NCBI RefSeq assembly: GCF_000337615.1
Contig: NZ_AOII01000041.1
Location: 1-64,000 of the forward strand
DNA: 64,000 nucleotides
Direction of reading: 5' to 3'
DNA from: Natrinema pallidum DSM 3751
GTDB lineage: Archaea > Halobacteriota > Halobacteria > Halobacteriales > Natrialbaceae
Part shown: one piece after another, positions 18,291-26,028 of the stretch
Layout of the letters: every line of letters begins with the position of its first letter
How positions within the stretch are numbered: position 1 is the first letter of the stretch
Notes under the pieces: model-generated
Databases searched by the model: none
What the model was told of the DNA's origin: nothing
What the model saw: the letters and a program-made list of their open reading frames with translations, nothing else
Program-made: the position numbers and the translations under genes

Positions 18291-18683
18291 CTACTCGGAG
18301 GACGCGGACATCCCGCTCGGCACGAGATCGGAGAGCGAGACGCTATGGAGGACCTCACGGACCGTGAACGGGTCGTCCGCCGCCGAGACCGTATCGTGAA
18401 TGCGATGCATACACTCGAGCAATCCGTCGACGGCGGCTCGCTGCGTCGAGACGCGGCCGATCGACTCCGAGATCGCACGGTCCGTGAGGAAATACCGATA
18501 GCGAAGCTCCCAACACCGACAGAGACCGAGCCCCGGATGCGACCGGTCGGCCGCGGTGGCCTCCGCGATCAGTTCGATCGGGGGGCGGCTGTGCCGATAG
18601 GTGAACCGTTCGTCACGGCGTTCGGCGAGTCCCCATCTCGGCGGAAGCGCCTCCGGCGGGATGGGGTCCTGTGTAGCGGCCAT
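18291..18683 (-). CDS. Uncharacterised haloarchaeal protein, 130 residues
   Basis: A soluble helical protein with codon use like its neighbours. The core (PPIELIAEATAADRSHPGLG, LCRCWELRYRYFLTDRAI) contains a C-x-C pair and an aromatic cluster, followed by a helical domain that includes LLECMHRIHDTVSAADDPFT. I do not recognise the family. A reverse-strand TATA (GTATATAGG, about 18741-18749) lies about 60 bases before the ATG. The gene is convergent with the metal-box pair, with only 30 bases between the stops. Confidence 0.65.
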   Translation of the reverse strand: MAATQDPIPPEALPPRWGLAERRDERFTYRHSRPPIELIAEATAADRSHPGLGLCRCWELRYRYFLTDRAISESIGRVSTQRAAVDGLLECMHRIHDTVSAADDPFTVREVLHSVSLSDLVPSGMSASSE

Positions 18684-18903
18684 GTACGTTCGATGTCGCC
18701 CAGACAGGGAGTGTCCGTTCCGCTTGCGAGCGCGTGGTCCTATATACCGTCCCCCTACTACGGCAGCGACCTGTCACGTTTTCGGGTCGACACGGTCGGT
18801 CCGCGATGCGAACGTGCTTCGGTGCGGTCGATCCGGACCGCGGCGTGCCCGCGAAGCGAGGGGGATCGTCCGACTTTTGTCTCCGCCAGCGCTGAACTAG
18901 GGT

Positions 18904-19221
18904 ATGGCCGACTTCGATCCCGAGAAGTTCGAGGACAAATACGCCAACTACTTCCCCGAACTCCAGCAGGCGTACAAGAACGCGTTCAACCGGATGAACG
19001 ACCGCTACGACTCCCAACTCGTCCACGCGATCGACCAGGAGGTGTTGAACGAGAGCGAACCGTTCTACGAGGGCGACGGCGAGTTCCGCGTCGAACTCCC
19101 CGACGAGCCCTACGATCGGCTCTCGGGTGTGCTCGTGGAAGAAGAACGATTCGACGATGTCTTGGAGACACACGTCGAGGAGATCGAGACCGAGCTCCGG
19201 CGAGTATTCGGGTTCAACTAG
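18904..19221 (+). CDS. Small conserved haloarchaeal protein (DUF5783-like)
   Basis: A 105-residue acidic protein starting ADFDPEKFEDKYANYFPELQ. It is predicted mostly helical, with aromatic residues and no cysteine or membrane segment. I recognise it as a conserved haloarchaeal family of unknown function, probably DUF5783. A T-rich promoter element (CTTTTGT, about 18874) lies 25-30 bases before the ATG. The NifU-like gene follows on the same strand after 78 bases. No function can be assigned. Confidence 0.8.
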   Translation: MADFDPEKFEDKYANYFPELQQAYKNAFNRMNDRYDSQLVHAIDQEVLNESEPFYEGDGEFRVELPDEPYDRLSGVLVEEERFDDVLETHVEEIETELRRVFGFN

Positions 19222-19299
19222 GGGGGTAGCCGTCGCCGACGCCGGCAGGCGAACATGGAGGACGGAAGGTTTAGGGGGGCTGATACCCAATGGATTTCC

Positions 19300-19665
19300 A
19301 TGAGCACGGAAACCCAGAACGACGGGGACGACCTCGAGGACCGCGTGACGAACTTCCTGCGACGGAACTTCCCGCAGATCCAGATGCACGGCGGCAGCGC
19401 AGCGATTCAGGACATCGACCGCGAGAGCGGCGAAGTCAGCATCGCCCTCGGCGGGGCGTGTAGCGGCTGCGGTATCTCGCCGATGACGATCCAGGCGATC
19501 AAGAGCCGGATGGTCAAGGAAATCCCCGAAATCGAGAAAGTCAACGCGTCCACCGGCATGGACGGCGGCGACGAGGAGATGGGCGGCATGAGTCCCTCCT
19601 TCCCCGGCGAGACCGTCGACGACGACGGCGGCAACGCCGACGAAGGACCGGAAGCACCGTTCTAA
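19300..19665 (+). CDS. NifU C-terminal domain (Nfu-type) iron-sulfur carrier
   Basis: A 121-residue protein of the Nfu family, which holds and delivers Fe-S clusters. The fold is clear: VTNFLRRNFPQIQMHGGSAA, then VSIALGGACSGCGISPMTIQ with the cluster-binding C-x2-C near residue 50, then IKSRMVKEIPEIEKV. The C-terminal 30 residues are a disordered acidic tail. ATG at 19300 is chosen because the family N terminus follows it, and a GGTTTAGG-type element lies about 30 bases upstream. The same window contains ferredoxins and a DUF59 protein, but no other SUF/NIF scaffold gene is adjacent. Confidence 0.92.
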   Translation: MSTETQNDGDDLEDRVTNFLRRNFPQIQMHGGSAAIQDIDRESGEVSIALGGACSGCGISPMTIQAIKSRMVKEIPEIEKVNASTGMDGGDEEMGGMSPSFPGETVDDDGGNADEGPEAPF

Positions 19666-19792
19666 CTCGTCCTCGTCCGGCGGAGGTCGAACACCGATTC
19701 GATGGGTTTGCTAACGTGACCGCAGAGCCCCGACTCCGTGATCCGTCGGTATAGTCGGGGCAGTCCCCGAGAAGCGCGATCGTGGACGGCCC

Positions 19793-20701
19793 TCATCGCA
19801 CGTCGCGGCCGCGCTCCCAGGTCCTGACCAGTGTCGTGAGCGTCCGGTTCGTCGGTACCTCGAGCCCCAACGCTGCCGCTCGGTCGACGACGTGGCCGTT
19901 GATCGCGTCGATCTCGGTGCGCCGTTCGGCGAGAACGTCCTGGCGCATCGAGGACGTGTTCGTGGCCGTCGCTTCGGCGACGGCTTCCATCGCGGACCGC
20001 GCCTCACGGTTCGAGAGGGGGACATCACAGGCACGAGCGACGCGGGCCGTCTCTCGGACGGCCGCCCGCGAGAGGCCATCGGCCGGGTCCTCGAGCACGG
20101 CCCCGTTTTCTATCGCTGTCAGGGCCGTGACCGGGTTGATGCCGGCGTTGACCGCGAGTTTCTCCCACAGGCGTCGGGGCATGTCCTCGGCGACGGTCGT
20201 CTCGAGGCCCGCCGCCGCGAACGCCTCGCCGAGTCGGACCGCAAGCGCCGACGGGCCGCCCGCTCGCGCACCGAGGACGACCTCACCGACGCCAGTACAG
20301 TCGACGACGCCCGGCTCCCGCAGGACCGCCCCATAGGTCGCCGTCCCGGCGAGAACTGGGGCCTCGAGTCGCGCCGCAAGCGTCGCTTCGTTTCCCATGC
20401 CGTTCTGGAGCGAGAGAACGCCGTCGAACGTTCCCGTCGCGAGCCGTTCGGCGGCCGCTGCGGTGTCGAACGACTTGACCGTCACGAGGGCCAGATCCGC
20501 CTCGAGTCCGGTTCCGTCGGTCGTCGCCGCCGGAAACACGCGGTCGGGGGAGTCCGCTACCGCTCCCTCGAGACGCAGCCCCGACTCGTTGACGGCGCGG
20601 GCGTGGGCCTCGCGAGCGACGAGCGTGACGTCGTGCTCGCGGGCGAGCAGCCCGCCGATGAGACTGCCGAGGCTCCCGGCACCGAAAACGACGAGTTCCA
20701 T
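19793..20701 (-). CDS. panE: 2-dehydropantoate 2-reductase (ketopantoate reductase)
   Basis: This enzyme reduces ketopantoate to pantoate with NADPH in pantothenate and coenzyme A synthesis. The 302-residue protein begins MELVVFGAGSLGSLIGGLLA, the nucleotide-binding GxGxxG site, and continues with VTVKSFDTAAAAERL (catalytic lysine), LQNGMGNEATLAARL, and the C-terminal helical domain with EKLAVNAGINPVTALTAIENG containing the second catalytic lysine and asparagine. The start at 20701 places the Rossmann strand at the N terminus. It stands alone between the NifU-like gene (convergent) and the surface glycoprotein gene (same strand, 116 bases downstream of that stop). Confidence 0.93.
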   Translation of the reverse strand: MELVVFGAGSLGSLIGGLLAREHDVTLVAREAHARAVNESGLRLEGAVADSPDRVFPAATTDGTGLEADLALVTVKSFDTAAAAERLATGTFDGVLSLQNGMGNEATLAARLEAPVLAGTATYGAVLREPGVVDCTGVGEVVLGARAGGPSALAVRLGEAFAAAGLETTVAEDMPRRLWEKLAVNAGINPVTALTAIENGAVLEDPADGLSRAAVRETARVARACDVPLSNREARSAMEAVAEATATNTSSMRQDVLAERRTEIDAINGHVVDRAAALGLEVPTNRTLTTLVRTWERGRDVR

Positions 20702-20817
20702 GGCTCGAGGTGGTGCGAGCGCGATGATAACGATTACTGTCGGCGGCCGTACTCGAGACGGCAAAAGAGTTTGCCGTGGATATGGCGGCTACCGTACGAT
20801 CGAACGCGAAACGACGG

Positions 20818-23265
20818 TTAGTGGTGCCGATCGTCGCGACGAAGTGCCAGCACGGCTGCGAGCAGCGCGCCGATCGTAACGGTGATGCCAAAGCCCGGCA
20901 TCCCGTCGTCGCTGATCTCATTGGACGCTTTGTCACTGGTATCGTCGGCCGTGTCGTCACCGTTGTCGTCGGATATGCCGTCGCTGCTCTCGTCGGCCGT
21001 GTCGTCGGAGTGGTCATCATCCGAGTTCTCGTCGTCCGATCCGCCGTCAGCAACGTCTTCGGGCTCCTCGGTGATCCGGATGTCCGCTCTATCGGTACTA
21101 TCGCCGTCGTTGGTTTCGATGGTATAGGTACCGGGGTCGATACCCTCGGTGTCCAGTGTAACGTTCCACCGACCGTCAGCACCCCACTGCTCGGTCAATG
21201 CGAGATCGAACTGCGTGGCGGACGGACCATCGGTGACCTCCACCGAGATGGTGTTATCGTCGGGCTGGCGGTTCGTGACGCCTGTAACGGTCATCGCTTC
21301 TCCGGCGACGACCGTGCCCTCGCCAGCGCTGGCGCTCGAGACGTTCTCGATCGTGGTCTGTGGGTCGGTGTACTGGAACTGGAACAGACGGGAAATGTCG
21401 TCGCTCCCGGAGTCCCGCGTCGTTTCGCTCGCGATTCGTTCCATGACCTGCTGTTGGGACGTGGACCCGGTGTTGAGCTGTGTGTACATACTCACGAACT
21501 GTTGTTCGACGGTACCGCCGTCGACGCTTTCGACCGATCCGTCCCCGGGGACGTTGTCACGGCCCTTCGAGTAGACGCTCATATAGACCGTCCCCTGGTT
21601 GATACTGGTATCAGTGCCGATCTCGGGTCCGAGATTGTTCCCGACCTGAATGTCTTCCGTCTCGAACACGTACTCCGAGTCGGTCGAGATCGGTCTCCGA
21701 TCGTACGTCCCGTGCGGGCCGTAGAAGGACACGTATACCGAATCCTGGCCGGGAGCGGTCCCGCGGATCGAAAGCGTCTCCCCGTCGGCGACTTGGCCGT
21801 CGATAATACTGACGTGGTCGACGGTCAACTCGCCCTCAACCACACGCAACGACGAGGTGGTGCTCGTCCCCTGGTTGAAGTCCGACGTGGAGATGGTGTT
21901 ATCGTCGGCCATCACCTCGTCAGCATCCGACTGGTCGATGACGCCGAAGCGGTACGTACCGGGCAGGCTGAGGCTATCGGAACCGGCCCCGCCGTCCCTG
22001 GAGAGCACGTAGTCCTCCTCTTCGAAGGTACCGTCGGAGTCGACGGCGATCCCCTGCTCGACGAGTCTCCAGTCGGCGTTATCGCGAACGAAGACCGCGA
22101 CTTCGTCGGAGCCGTCCGCGGTACCGTTGATATCGATTTCGGACCCGATGACGTAGGAGTTCTCCGGGTTCTCGATCGTGATGTCGCCTCCCGAAACGTC
22201 GAGCGAGACGTCATCGATGGAGTCTGCACCGGCATCGACATCGGCAGCATCCACGCCGGTGTCGTAGACGTCTACGTCAACGGAACCGTCGTCGAGGTAC
22301 TGGGTTTCGATCTGGCCGACGGCCGTCGTGCCGCCGATCCCGACTTCGGCCCACGCGAAGTCGATGTTCTCAGTGTCGTCGCTCCCGGGATAGACGCCAA
22401 CTGCTTCCGTATCGTCGACGTTCCGGAAGATGCTCTCGGCATTGTCGGCAGTGATGCCGTCGCGGAATTCGGAGCGTTCGATCACAACGAGATGGGTGTC
22501 GCCATCGCTCCCCCCGCTGACGGTGTACCCGACGTTGTCGCCACGGACGGCACTGTCGGTGTCGACCTCGAGACCGAGGTCGGCATCGGTCCGCAACTCG
22601 ACCGGTGCGGTTTCGACCGCATCACCGGAGTCGAGGTTCCCGGCACCCTGTGCGGTGACCGTGTATTCGCCGGCGTCCTCGGTGGAGAGATCCAGCCCGA
22701 TGCTGTCGCCGGTTTTCTCGATCGTATTGTCATCGGTGACCTGATCCGTGACGTCAGTGCCGCTCTCGTCTTCGACGGAGATGTCGATGTATTCCGCATC
22801 GTCGAAGGAGTACTCCACGGCAACACTCATCGTATCGGCGTCTTCGGTCGAGATACTCGAGCCGTCGACGGCGTTGACGCTGCCGTCGTCGTACACGTTG
22901 TTGATCGTGAGGCCGGTCACGCGCGGGGTAGTGACAATCACGGTGTTCCCGTCACCGTCCCCGTACGTGCCGGTGAGCTGTGTCTCCGGAACGGGGGGCG
23001 CGAGCTGTTCGCCCTCGGCACCGCCGTTCTCCACACCGTTCAGCGTGTCTCGGGTGAAGTCATCGGAGAACTCGAAGTCGTCTTCGCCCTGATAGACGAC
23101 ATCGCCGGGATACACCGTCTGATCATCGTGATATCTCGCGTTCTGTGCAGCCGTTGCTCCGCCGACAAACGCTGCGGACATCGCAACGACGGAGAGTACC
23201 ATCATCGCAGTGAGGAGCACTGCCCGACCCTTCTCGTGGACGGTTGCCGCGTCAGTTTCGGTCAT
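20818..23265 (-). CDS. S-layer-type surface glycoprotein with PGF-CTERM anchor
   Basis: An 815-residue secreted cell-surface protein. Residues 1-40 are the haloarchaeal S-layer signal (EKGRAVLLTAMMVLSVVAMS followed by AAFVGGATA). The mature part is very acidic and beta-rich with repeated immunoglobulin-like segments, many N-x-S/T sequons, and a threonine/aspartate-rich stretch near the end (DDENSDDDHSDD). It ends DDGMPGFGITVTIGALLAAV plus an RRDDRHH tail, a PGF-CTERM signal processed by archaeosortase A and linked to lipid. ATGs at 23268 and 23265 are adjacent, and either could start. It may be a secondary S-layer or adhesion protein; the genome's main S-layer gene need not be this one. Confidence 0.9.
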   Translation of the reverse strand: MTETDAATVHEKGRAVLLTAMMVLSVVAMSAAFVGGATAAQNARYHDDQTVYPGDVVYQGEDDFEFSDDFTRDTLNGVENGGAEGEQLAPPVPETQLTGTYGDGDGNTVIVTTPRVTGLTINNVYDDGSVNAVDGSSISTEDADTMSVAVEYSFDDAEYIDISVEDESGTDVTDQVTDDNTIEKTGDSIGLDLSTEDAGEYTVTAQGAGNLDSGDAVETAPVELRTDADLGLEVDTDSAVRGDNVGYTVSGGSDGDTHLVVIERSEFRDGITADNAESIFRNVDDTEAVGVYPGSDDTENIDFAWAEVGIGGTTAVGQIETQYLDDGSVDVDVYDTGVDAADVDAGADSIDDVSLDVSGGDITIENPENSYVIGSEIDINGTADGSDEVAVFVRDNADWRLVEQGIAVDSDGTFEEEDYVLSRDGGAGSDSLSLPGTYRFGVIDQSDADEVMADDNTISTSDFNQGTSTTSSLRVVEGELTVDHVSIIDGQVADGETLSIRGTAPGQDSVYVSFYGPHGTYDRRPISTDSEYVFETEDIQVGNNLGPEIGTDTSINQGTVYMSVYSKGRDNVPGDGSVESVDGGTVEQQFVSMYTQLNTGSTSQQQVMERIASETTRDSGSDDISRLFQFQYTDPQTTIENVSSASAGEGTVVAGEAMTVTGVTNRQPDDNTISVEVTDGPSATQFDLALTEQWGADGRWNVTLDTEGIDPGTYTIETNDGDSTDRADIRITEEPEDVADGGSDDENSDDDHSDDTADESSDGISDDNGDDTADDTSDKASNEISDDGMPGFGITVTIGALLAAVLALRRDDRHH

Positions 23266-23723
23266 CATTAGCTTCCAGCACCGAGTTTCCTGGCCGTATT
23301 CCGCCTCACGTTGAACGGCCTCGAGCGGGCTCGGTGCGACTCGGGCTCCCTGCACCCGGCAAGCACGAACGTGCGTGTCCGGTCGGTTTTACTCGGTACC
23401 TCGGCAACAATTGCGCCTTTGTTTGATAATAGTTCACTCATTGCGAACCGTTTTCGCAGTGTGTAACGATTGTTAATAAGACTGTCGATTTACACAACCA
23501 ATATTTGTGAAGAAAACGTCGCGGACGATGCGCCCCGACGAAACCGATCACCCGGACGGGACTCGCCGCGCCGCTACCGGAATACCCGCCTTCCGACGGT
23601 GAACGACGGGATGACGACGCTCACTACTGAGACCGCGACCGAAAAACGGCCCGACCGTCGATGAGGGGCGAGGGTTCAGTGTCATCGAGAGAGGACCGAT
23701 CGCTGAAACGGGTCTGCCGTCTC
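23266..23723. other. Intergenic region upstream of the S-layer-type gene
   Basis: About 458 bases with no credible gene. AT-rich DNA at about 23400-23510 (around GTTAATAAGACTG and TTGATAATAG) may hold the promoter of the surface-protein gene with a long 5' leader of over 100 bases. The part from 23520 to 23720 is GC-rich and probably the 3' end of the neighbouring rubredoxin-like transcript. I see no repeats or RNA genes. Confidence 0.4.
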
Positions 23724-24032
23724 TCAATCTTCGGTCCAATAGTACAGTTCCTCCCGGTCGGCACCACAGGAGGGACACGCGTCGGGGATATCCTGGTCGA
23801 GTCGACCCAGTTCGCCACACTCCCAGCAGCGCCACATCAGTTCGGCCTCGCCGAACGCCTGACCCGACCGGACGTGTTCGACGCTCATCCCTTCGATGCC
23901 GTCCCGGAGCGTGATGTAGAGGCCGTTCTCGTCGATTCCCCGAACTCGCCCGATTTCCGTGCCGTCCTCGGCGTAGACCGTCGTCCCGAACGCCAGTCGC
24001 GGCTGTTCTTCTTTCATGTGTACCACTCGCAT
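23724..24032 (-). CDS. Rubredoxin-like zinc-ribbon protein (copy 1)
   Basis: A 102-residue protein with a beta-barrel-like N-terminal part (FGTTVYAEDGTEIGRVRGID) resembling a PRC-barrel, then SVEHVRSGQAFGEAELMWRC, and a C-terminal rubredoxin-like ribbon with two C-x2-C pairs (CWECG and CPSCG) ending YYWTED. The four cysteines would bind iron or zinc. The next gene upstream on the same strand encodes a close paralogue. ATG at 24032 or 24017 could start. Function is unknown; a haloarchaeal family, probably DUF7130-like. Confidence 0.85.
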   Translation of the reverse strand: MRVVHMKEEQPRLAFGTTVYAEDGTEIGRVRGIDENGLYITLRDGIEGMSVEHVRSGQAFGEAELMWRCWECGELGRLDQDIPDACPSCGADREELYYWTED

Positions 24033-24113
24033 GGACCTACACCGTGAGCGGGAATAAATCCTAATGTGCTATAGAGAATTACGCAGTGCCACCAGCGGAG
24101 CGACAGCAACGAG

Positions 24114-24452
24114 TCAGTCCTCGGTCCAGTACATCAGGTCCTCCCGTTCGGTGTTGCAGTTCGGACACTCGTCGGGCAGTCCATCGTCGATCTCGCCCAT
24201 CTCGCCACACTCCATACATCGCCACATCAGGTGCGCCTCGCCGAACTCGTGGCCCGAACGGGCGTGTTCGACGCTCATCGCTTCGGCACCTTCGCGGGTC
24301 GTGACGAAGAATCCGCTCCGCTCGAACCCCCGAATGCGACCGAGTCGGTTACCGTCCTCGTCGTAGACGGATTGCCCGAAATTGAGGTTCTCGATCTCCT
24401 CGACGGCCGCGTCGTCCCCTTCCGTCGCCGGCGTCTCGCCAGTGTTGACCAT
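24114..24452 (-). CDS. Rubredoxin-like zinc-ribbon protein (copy 2)
   Basis: A 112-residue paralogue of the adjacent protein. It shares the N-terminal FGQSVYDEDGNRLGRIRGFE pattern, the SVEHARSGHEFGEAHLMWRC block, and two C-x2-C pairs (CMECG, CPNCN), ending MYWTED. Its acidic N terminus is about 15 residues longer. The 81-base gap and same orientation indicate a tandem duplication, and both may be read from one promoter. Divergence between copies is moderate, with the ribbon most conserved, so both are likely functional. Confidence 0.85.
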   Translation of the reverse strand: MVNTGETPATEGDDAAVEEIENLNFGQSVYDEDGNRLGRIRGFERSGFFVTTREGAEAMSVEHARSGHEFGEAHLMWRCMECGEMGEIDDGLPDECPNCNTEREDLMYWTED

Positions 24453-24862
24453 GACCGGGCTACATCCGCGACGTGAATAAAGTCACAGCGCGCATTGTGC
24501 AAGCGGTTGCTCGAGGTCGCAAACGTCGCTGTGAGCACGAAGCTGCGGTAGTCACGACACAACCAGCCATGATAGGAGGGAACACGGTAATAGAAAGTGA
24601 TATACGGTCCTGGGATAGAGGTGGAGGGTATGATACACACCCACACATACAAGTCTCCATCCACTGACTTTTCGGCCGGGGAACGCTTTCCCCAGTTACG
24701 AGGGATGGGGCAGCCGTCGTTCGGTTCCACCGGGATGAAACGGACCGGGGTGGGACGGTCGGGAGACAAAAGTTGCCCATTGTGGCCACTAGACACGGCT
24801 ATCAGGCGAAATCCGACTGCTAATACGGCCTCGGTCCTTCCCCCCTGTGACGTGATTCGATC
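24453..24862. other. Intergenic region between divergent genes
   Basis: About 410 bases without a credible gene. It lies between the reverse rubredoxin-like pair and the forward hydrolase and should hold both promoters. A CGTGAATAAAGTCA element at about 24470-24483 fits a reverse TATA about 25 bases before the ATG at 24452. The centre (24580-24665) is AT-rich with ATGATACACACCCACACATAC. No RNA gene or repeat is seen. Confidence 0.4.
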
Positions 24863-25774
24863 ATGAGCGGCACCGGCGTCGCCACCATCGGCGACTGTCG
24901 AATCGCCTACCGACGTGCGGGAACGAGCGGGCCGCCGATCGTCCTCTGTCACGGCGCGGGGATCGACGACGCGACCGTCTCGTGGCGACACGCGATCAAC
25001 GCACTCGCGGCCGACTACCGCGTCTACGCGCTCGATTGGCCCGGATACGGGAACAGTACGGGCGAGGTCGATCACACCGTCGAGACCTACGTCGACGTGC
25101 TCGAGGGCTTCCTCGAGACGCTCCCCTTCGAGCGCGTCTCGTTGGCCGGCATTTCGATGGGGGGTGGAGTCGCGCTCGGCTACGCGCTGGACAACCCCGA
25201 CCGCGTCGAGCGGTTGGCGCTCGTCGACAGCTACGGGCTGGGCGGCAAACTGCCGAGTGCGCTCCAGTGGAAGGTGCTATCACAGGTACCCGGCGCGACT
25301 GAGTTCGGCAAGATCGCGGCCAGCACCTCCACCAAGAGCGTTCGCATGGTCCTTGATAGTCTCGTCGCGGACGCCGACCGACTGCCCGACCGCTTCGTCG
25401 ACGACATCAGGCAGAAACTGATGGAACCGGGCTCGATACGGGCCTTCGAGGAGTTCCAGAACAACGAACTCTCCTTCAACGGCCGCGTCGCGACGAACTT
25501 CGTCGACGACCTCGAGTCCCTGTCGGTCCCGACGCTGCTGATCCACGGCCGGGACGATCCGCTGGTACCCGTCGAGTGGTCGAAGCGAGCAGCGACCCTG
25601 ATCCCGGACGCCGAACTGACGCTCGTCGACGACTGCGGCCACTGGACGCCTCGAGAGCGACCGGAGCGGTTCAACGAGCACCTTCGGAACTGGCTGCCGG
25701 ACCCCCACCACACACCGGAACCGCGATACACCAAGGAAGGGATGCCGGGAGTCACGCGCGCCAGCAGCGATTAA
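24863..25774 (+). CDS. Alpha/beta-fold hydrolase
   Basis: A 303-residue soluble hydrolase of the alpha/beta superfamily. It shows the oxyanion region IVLCHGAGIDDA near residue 30, the nucleophile elbow in GISMGGGVALGYA near residue 95 (serine 96-97), the acid in LLIHGRDDPLVPVEW near 230, and the catalytic histidine in CGHWTPRERPERF near 260, so the triad is complete. A helical lid lies between. The likely substrates are small esters or other carbon-carbon or ester bonds; the specific reaction cannot be read from the sequence. The C-terminal 25 residues are a proline-rich extension beyond the fold. Confidence 0.9.
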   Translation: MSGTGVATIGDCRIAYRRAGTSGPPIVLCHGAGIDDATVSWRHAINALAADYRVYALDWPGYGNSTGEVDHTVETYVDVLEGFLETLPFERVSLAGISMGGGVALGYALDNPDRVERLALVDSYGLGGKLPSALQWKVLSQVPGATEFGKIAASTSTKSVRMVLDSLVADADRLPDRFVDDIRQKLMEPGSIRAFEEFQNNELSFNGRVATNFVDDLESLSVPTLLIHGRDDPLVPVEWSKRAATLIPDAELTLVDDCGHWTPRERPERFNEHLRNWLPDPHHTPEPRYTKEGMPGVTRASSD

Positions 25775-26028
25775 GGCCGCGTCGCTCGTTATTCGGTTTC
25801 AATTCGGCCGGGAGCGCGTGTTCGCCGCGCTCCGCGGCGAATCGCGCGACCCGGGGGAGGGCAGGCCCTTCCCCAGTATCGACCGCGAGCGAAGCCGCGG
25901 CTGAGCGAGCGGGCCGACGACTGATGTGAGCGAACGACCGGCGGGAGTGAGAGAACGGACGGAGGAGTGCTTTCGATCGAACTGTTACCGCGGGACAGCT
26001 TTGGTAGCCCGCAGAGTGCCATTTCGGT

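Noticed and set aside
20776-23271. 831-codon open frame on the plus strand antisense to the surface glycoprotein gene
   Set aside because: It mirrors the acidic codons of the real gene, has no start signal, and has composition (valine, aspartate, glycine repeats) typical of a shadow frame in GC-rich DNA.
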